From positions 62,001 to 126,000 of the forward strand of contig NZ_JAESWA010000019.1 of assembly GCF_016765615.1 (NCBI RefSeq): a stretch of DNA of 64,000 bases, in the 5' to 3' direction. Origin of the DNA: Clostridium paridis (GTDB lineage: Bacteria; Bacillota; Clostridia; Clostridiales; Clostridiaceae). Below, piece after piece: positions 59,703-64,000 of the stretch. How positions within the stretch are numbered: the first letter of the stretch is position 1; each line of letters opens with the position of its first letter. The notes under the pieces are model-generated. The model worked only from the letters and a program-made list of their open reading frames with translations, had not been told where the DNA came from and did no database searches. The translations under genes and the position numbers were made by a program.

Positions 59703-61286
59703 TTAGCTTAGTGAAAGATATTCATCATAAGACATTTGCTTATCAACGATAGTTCCATCAGCTTTAACATCTATAATTCTATTAGCAATTGTATCTATAA
59801 ATTGATGGTCATGTGATGTAAATAATACATTGCTCTTAAAGTCTCTTAATCCATTATTAACAGCTGTAATTGATTCAAGATCTAAGTGGTTAGTAGGTTG
59901 ATCTAAAACAAGTACATTAGCATTAGTTAACATCATTTTAGATAACATACATCTTACTTTTTCTCCTCCAGAAAGAACCTTAGCTTCTTTTAAAGCTTCA
60001 TCTCCAGAGAATAACATTCTACCTAAGAATCCTCTTAAGTAACTTTCTGATTTTTCATCAGAGTATTGTCTAAGCCAATCTACAAGATTTAAATCTACAT
60101 CGTTGAAGAAATCAGAGTTATCTTTTGGGAAATAAGCTTTAGTAATAGTAACTCCCCATTTGAATTCTCCAGCATCAGGTTCCATTTCACCCATTATTAT
60201 TTTAAATAGAGTTGTTATAGCTATTTCTTCTCCAACAAAAGCGATTTTATCCTCTTTGTTCACTATGAAGCTAACATTATCAAGAACTTTAACCCCATCA
60301 ATTGTTTTTGTAATTCCTTCAGCTCTTAAAATATCATTACCAACTTCTCTCTCAGGTTTGAAACCAACAAAAGGATATCTTCTGCTAGAAGGTTGGATAT
60401 CGTCTAAAGTAATTTTATCTAATAACTTTTTACGTGAAGTTGCTTGTTTTGATTTAGAAGCATTGGCACTAAATCTAGCAATAAAGTCTTGAAGATCTTT
60501 AATTTTTTCTTCTTTTTTCTTGTTTTGATCTTTAGCCATTTGTAAAGCAAGTTGGCTTGATTCATACCAGAAATCGTAGTTACCAACATATAATTTGATT
60601 TTACCAAAGTCAACGTCAGCCATGTTTGTACACACTTTGTTTAAGAAGTGTCTATCATGGGATACTACTATAACAGTTCCTTCGAAGTTTATTAAAAACT
60701 CTTCTAACCAGTTCACAGATTTAATATCAAGATGGTTAGTAGGCTCATCTAGGATTAGTATTCCAGGGTTACCAAATAAAGCTTGAGCTAATAATACTTT
60801 AACTTTTTCTCCACCAGATAATTCTGAAACTTGCTTATCATGAAGTTCTGTAGGAACGCCTAAACCTTGTAGTAATGATGAAACATCAGATTCAGCTTCC
60901 CATCCATTAAGTTCAGCAAATTCACCTTCAAGCTCAGAAGCTTTTATACCATCTTCATCAGTGAAATCAGCCTTTGCATATATCTCATCTTTTTCTTTCA
61001 TTATTTGATATAGTCTTTCATTTCCCATTATTACAGTTTCAAGAACTGAATAATTATCATATTGGTAGTGGTCTTGTTTAAGTACAGACATTCTAATATC
61101 CTTTGGGATAGAAATTTCACCTGTATTTGGTTGAACTTCTCCAGAAAGAATCTTTAAAAATGTACTTTTACCAGCACCATTTGCCCCTATAACTCCATAA
61201 CAATTACCAGGAGTAAATTTAATATTTACATCTTCAAATAGTTTTTTGTCACCATATCTTAAGCTTACATTAGTTACATTAATCAA
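59703..61286 (-). CDS. ykpA: ABC-F ATPase (YkpA/YbiT type) with degenerate second site
   Basis: 527-aa ribosome-associated tandem ATPase, no membrane part. NBD1 is intact: GANGAGKST, LSGGEKVKVLLAQ, LILDEPTNHLD. The linker has the YkpA signature FIARFSANASKSKQATSRKKLL. NBD2 has SGGEKVRCMLSK but its P-loop reads GEEIAITT with no Lys, and Walker B is VLDQPTNHLD, Gln replacing catalytic Glu. A Lys-free NBD2 P-loop is usual for YkpA proteins as I recall them; the shortened loop and the Gln are less so. Likely a translation factor, possibly silent at site 2. Confidence 0.88.
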   Translation of the reverse strand: MINVTNVSLRYGDKKLFEDVNIKFTPGNCYGVIGANGAGKSTFLKILSGEVQPNTGEISIPKDIRMSVLKQDHYQYDNYSVLETVIMGNERLYQIMKEKDEIYAKADFTDEDGIKASELEGEFAELNGWEAESDVSSLLQGLGVPTELHDKQVSELSGGEKVKVLLAQALFGNPGILILDEPTNHLDIKSVNWLEEFLINFEGTVIVVSHDRHFLNKVCTNMADVDFGKIKLYVGNYDFWYESSQLALQMAKDQNKKKEEKIKDLQDFIARFSANASKSKQATSRKKLLDKITLDDIQPSSRRYPFVGFKPEREVGNDILRAEGITKTIDGVKVLDNVSFIVNKEDKIAFVGEEIAITTLFKIIMGEMEPDAGEFKWGVTITKAYFPKDNSDFFNDVDLNLVDWLRQYSDEKSESYLRGFLGRMLFSGDEALKEAKVLSGGEKVRCMLSKMMLTNANVLVLDQPTNHLDLESITAVNNGLRDFKSNVLFTSHDHQFIDTIANRIIDVKADGTIVDKQMSYDEYLSLS

Positions 61287-61526
61287 TATTTCTCATTCCT
61301 TTTTTATAAATTTGCACTATCCTCAATATTGTAACATATGTTTTGTTATTAGGAAAGAATTTAGTGAAGACTGGTATGCGGTAAAACTTAGTATGAAAAT
61401 ATTTCGCCTAGAAATGAATGAAATTATTAGAAATTAAAAGATTTTCAAAATATGAAAATCTATTGGTATAGTATGCTGCGTATGCAATAATAAAGCTAGA
61501 AATAATGATACTGGAGGACTTTAATA

Positions 61527-62342
61527 GTGTATAAGTTGATAGCTTTAGATATGGATGGAACAATTCTTAAAAATGACACAACAATATCAGAAAGAACAAA
61601 AAATGCAGTGAAACTGGCAAAGAAATGTGGGATTAAAGTAGTTCTAGCATCTGGAAGGCCTATGGAAGCCATAAATAGTTATTTAGAGGAACTGGATTTA
61701 ATATCAGAAGAAGATTTTGTTTTAAGTTATAACGGAGCCATAGTACAAAATACTGGGACTAAAGAAAAAATAGTAAGTAATCTATTAACAGGAAAGGATG
61801 CACATATTTTGTACAAGCTTAGCTTGGATATGGGAGTAGATATTAATGGATTTTCTAAATTTCATGGATTAGTTGCACCAAAAAATAATTTATATATTCA
61901 AATACAATGTGATGAAATAAATAAACCTTTAGTCCAAATGGACTTTTATGAAATAAAAGAAGATGATGAAATTACAAAGATAATAATGACAGAAGATGCT
62001 GAAATTTTATCAAGAGGTATTGAATTAATTCCTGATAACATATATGAAGAGTATACAGTTTTAAAAAGTGATAAATCATTTTTAGAATTTTTAAATAGAG
62101 ATAGTAATAAAGGCAAAGGATTAGAATATTTAGCAAATCATTTAGGTATTGCAAGAGAAGAAATAATTTCAGTTGGAGATGCTGAAAATGATATGCATAT
62201 GATAGAATTTGCTGGGCTTGGAGTTGCAATGGGAAATGCTTCTGATGATATTAAGAAAATAGCTGATTATATAGCTCCAACAAATGAAGAAGATGGAGTT
62301 GCGCATGTAATTGAAACATTTATATTATCAGATAAACAGTAA
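61527..62342 (+). CDS. Cof-type HAD phosphatase, copy 1
   Basis: 271-aa haloacid-dehalogenase hydrolase with a C2B cap. Motif I LIALDMDGTILKND (nucleophile Asp about 8), motif II VLASGRP, then motif III/IV GKGLEYLANHLG and VGDAENDMHMIEFAGLGVAMGNA. Such enzymes dephosphorylate sugar phosphates, FMN or PLP with low specificity. GTG 61527 has GGAGGAC 8 bases before. A close paralog follows 18 bases downstream. Confidence 0.92.
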   Translation: MYKLIALDMDGTILKNDTTISERTKNAVKLAKKCGIKVVLASGRPMEAINSYLEELDLISEEDFVLSYNGAIVQNTGTKEKIVSNLLTGKDAHILYKLSLDMGVDINGFSKFHGLVAPKNNLYIQIQCDEINKPLVQMDFYEIKEDDEITKIIMTEDAEILSRGIELIPDNIYEEYTVLKSDKSFLEFLNRDSNKGKGLEYLANHLGIAREEIISVGDAENDMHMIEFAGLGVAMGNASDDIKKIADYIAPTNEEDGVAHVIETFILSDKQ

Positions 62343-62360
62343 AAGTTAAAGGAGAAGTTT

Positions 62361-63164
62361 ATGTACAAGTTGATAGCTATAGATATGGATGGAACTCTAT
62401 TAAGAGAGGATAAAACTATATCAGATAAAACAAAAAATACAATAAGAAAGGCTAAGGAAAATGGGATAAGGGTAGTACTAGCATCTGGAAGGCCTATAGA
62501 GGGATTATATCAATATCTTGAACCTTTGGATTTAATATCTGAAGAGGATTATGTTTTAAGTTATAATGGTTCATTAGTACAAAATACAAAAACAAAAGAA
62601 GTGATAATGTCACATTGCTTAAAAGCTAGAGATGGTGATGTTTTATATAACTTGAGTCAAGATATAGGGGTAAATATTCATGGATTTTCAAAAAAGTACG
62701 GGATGATAACTCCTAAGGTAAGCAAGTATTCAGAGATTGAAGCTTTAAGAAATAAGTTTGATTTAAAGGTGATGGATTTTAGATTAGTAGAAGATGAGGA
62801 TGAATACATTAAGTTCATGATGATAGATGAACCTGATATATTAACTAGAGGAATATCTCTTATTCCAAAAGAATTTTATGATAAGTATACAATATTAAGA
62901 AGTGAAGATATTTTTCTAGAGTTTTTAAACAAAGAAAGTAATAAAGGTGTGGGTATAGAGGCATTAGCTAAATATTTAGGAATTTCTAGAGATGAAGTAA
63001 TTTGTGTTGGAGATGCAGAAAATGACAAGCATATGATTGAATATGCAGGGTTAGGAGTAGCGATGGGAAATGCTACAGTAGGGATAAAAGAAATAGCTAA
63101 GTATATAGCGCCAACAAATGAAGAGGATGGCGTAGCTCATGTAATAGAAAAATTTATGCTTTAA
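62361..63164 (+). CDS. Cof-type HAD phosphatase, copy 2
   Basis: 267-aa tandem paralog of the previous gene. LIAIDMDGTLLRED, VLASGRPIEGLYQYLE, KGVGIEALAKYLG and VGDAENDKHMIEYAGLGVAMGNA are shared almost residue for residue, and the C-terminus IAPTNEEDGVAHVIEKFML matches too. The cap regions differ more, suggesting different substrates. AAAGGAG precedes ATG. The two form one operon ended by a hairpin. Confidence 0.92.
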   Translation: MYKLIAIDMDGTLLREDKTISDKTKNTIRKAKENGIRVVLASGRPIEGLYQYLEPLDLISEEDYVLSYNGSLVQNTKTKEVIMSHCLKARDGDVLYNLSQDIGVNIHGFSKKYGMITPKVSKYSEIEALRNKFDLKVMDFRLVEDEDEYIKFMMIDEPDILTRGISLIPKEFYDKYTILRSEDIFLEFLNKESNKGVGIEALAKYLGISRDEVICVGDAENDKHMIEYAGLGVAMGNATVGIKEIAKYIAPTNEEDGVAHVIEKFML

Positions 63165-63170
63165 TTTTAG

Positions 63171-63199
63171 GCTCAGAATATTAGGATAATATTCTGAGC
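63171..63199 (+). terminator. Terminator after HAD phosphatase pair
   Basis: 13-bp stem GCTCAGAATATTA/TAATATTCTGAGC with a 3-base loop, T-rich tail. Confidence 0.8.
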
Positions 63200-63293
63200 T
63201 ATATTTATATTTGGAGTAACTAGTAATATTTAGAAAATGATAGCAATATGAAGAAAACCTCTGCTGAATTTAAAATATGAAACATATTAAAGA

Positions 63294-63334
63294 TTGATTT
63301 TACTGTTGAAGAACTGTACTATTTAAATAGTACA
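63294..63334 (+). promoter_or_regulatory. Promoter and 20-bp perfect palindrome before GntR gene
   Basis: TTGATT (63294-63299), 17-bp spacer, TACTAT (63317-63322). The perfect palindrome TGTACTATTTAAATAGTACA (63315-63334) covers the -10 and predicted start, typical for GntR autorepression. Confidence 0.7.
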
Positions 63335-63348
63335 CTAGTAAACCTGCG

Positions 63349-63720
63349 ATGGAGGTGTTTAAAATAGATTTTGAACTTAATAATAAAGAGCCCATATATC
63401 TTCAAATAATGAATTATATAAAGAGAAGAGTTTTATCTGGAGAATTGAAAAAAGGTGATAGGTTGGAGTCTGTAAGGGATTTGGCCAGCAAACTTAAAGT
63501 AAATCCTAATACAATTCAGAGAGTTTATTCAGAACTTGAAACAGAAGGAATAATATACACTCAAAGAGGGCTAGGTAAATATATTACGGAAGACGTAAAT
63601 ATATTGAAAAAGTTAGAACAAGAAAGTGCAAATGAAGTGTTAGATACTTTTATAAAAAGCATGAAGGAATTAGGTTTCACCAAAACTGAAATAATAGATT
63701 TTATTAATACTAGATATTAA
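63349..63720 (+). CDS. YtrA-type GntR regulator
   Basis: 123-aa short GntR protein: winged helix (FELNNKEPIYLQIMNYIKRRVLSGELKKGDRLESVRDLASKLKVNPNTIQRVYSELE, about 8-65), then a small dimerisation tail, the YtrA layout. It likely represses its operon, which continues with an ABC ATPase 14 bases on. Start uncertain: ATG 63349 has no upstream ribosome site; GGAGGTG lies inside codons 1-3, so a downstream non-ATG start is possible. Confidence 0.9.
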   Translation: MEVFKIDFELNNKEPIYLQIMNYIKRRVLSGELKKGDRLESVRDLASKLKVNPNTIQRVYSELETEGIIYTQRGLGKYITEDVNILKKLEQESANEVLDTFIKSMKELGFTKTEIIDFINTRY

Positions 63721-63734
63721 GGGGGGAGTAGTCA

Positions 63735-64000
63735 GTGGAGATTTTATTAGAGGTTAAGAATGTTAAGAAATCTTTTGGTCAAAAAATTATACTTGATGGA
63801 GTTGAATTTACATTAGAAAAGGGTAAGGTGCTAGGAATACTAGGACCAAATGGAAGTGGGAAAACTACACTTTTAAATTTAATACAAAGTTTTTTAAAGC
63901 CAACTGAAGGAGAAATATATATAGATGGAAAAACTGCAGGAATAGAGACTAAGGGTAAGGTTTCTATGTTGCAAGATAAAAATATATTTAGTTGGTGGAT
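63735..64000 (+). CDS. ABC transporter ATP-binding protein, 3'-truncated by window
   Basis: First 88 codons of an ABC ATPase: LLEVKNVKKSFGQKIILDGV and Walker A GPNGSGKTT (about 40), then TEGEIYIDGK. GTG 63735 follows GGGGGGAG at 6 bases. Paired with a YtrA-type GntR gene, so a YtrB-like exporter of cell-wall-active compounds is plausible. The Q-loop (MLQDKN) is the last motif before the edge. Confidence 0.88.
   Translation, partial: MEILLEVKNVKKSFGQKIILDGVEFTLEKGKVLGILGPNGSGKTTLLNLIQSFLKPTEGEIYIDGKTAGIETKGKVSMLQDKNIFSWW

Noticed and set aside
61246-61437. 63-codon frame at the ABC-F upstream edge
   Set aside because: Overlaps the divergent ABC-F start region, no ribosome site, no recognisable motif.
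1-64000. Mobile elements, CRISPR arrays, prophage, tRNA or rRNA genes
   Set aside because: Looked for transposase motifs, regularly spaced repeats, phage genes and conserved RNA cores; none seen.

Overview
The window looks like an ordinary chromosomal segment of a low-GC anaerobic Firmicute, most probably Clostridium sensu stricto. Support comes from the very AT-rich sequence, strong AGGAGG-type ribosome sites, many GTG and TTG starts, the anaerobic cobalamin pathway with CbiK, an FMN riboswitch-controlled rib operon, a T-box-controlled ilvBN operon and two hemerythrin-like stress proteins. There is no rRNA, tRNA, CRISPR array, transposase or prophage. No single system is clearly unprecedented. 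The interest lies in regulatory architecture and a few unusual proteins.

Layout: 1-4.5 kb holds the 3' end of a sensor kinase and a heterodimeric ABC exporter behind an attenuator-like leader. 4.6-9.0 kb has two metallophosphoesterases, a VanZ-like protein and a MerR-zinc-ribbon-methyltransferase fusion. It is followed by an MFS exporter (9.1-10.4 kb) whose promoter has the 19-bp spacer and central dyad of MerR control. 10.4-15 kb has an HMA-fold protein lacking CxxC, a purine permease, ilvBN behind a T-box leader (all minus strand) and a glyoxalase-like protein. 15-21.3 kb has ApbE and a complete BMP-type nucleoside ABC importer. 21.4-26 kb has a two-component system with a small Cys-rich protein, then the potassium importer KimA. 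26-33.7 kb has an EAL-CBS-GGDEF protein, three tandem paralogous lipoproteins, an M20 amidohydrolase and an M15-peptidase/amidase fusion.

33.7-43.2 kb is a cobalamin riboswitch followed by eleven contiguous genes (cbiK, cbiA, cbiC, cbiD, cbiE, cbiT, cbiL, cbiF, cbiG, cbiH, cbiJ). They cover every step from sirohydrochlorin to cobyrinate a,c-diamide. 43.2-49 kb has a membrane MutS-like protein, a nitroreductase, a lactonase, an FNR-type regulator with a full cysteine set, and ric plus a DUF438/hemerythrin gene behind a well-placed FNR box. 49-52.3 kb is the FMN riboswitch and ribD-ribE-ribB-ribH, with no ribA domain. 52.3-58.8 kb has proC, a DODA-type dioxygenase, and a MarR regulator followed by a BmrCD-like exporter. 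The MarR and dioxygenase promoters carry similar palindromes. 58.9-64 kb has a PlsC acyltransferase, a YkpA-type ABC-F protein with a degenerate second ATPase site, two tandem HAD phosphatases, and a YtrA-type GntR regulator with the start of an ABC ATPase cut by the window end.

Most transcription units end in clear intrinsic terminators, so operon boundaries are well resolved. All functional names rest on reading motifs by eye. No database search was run.
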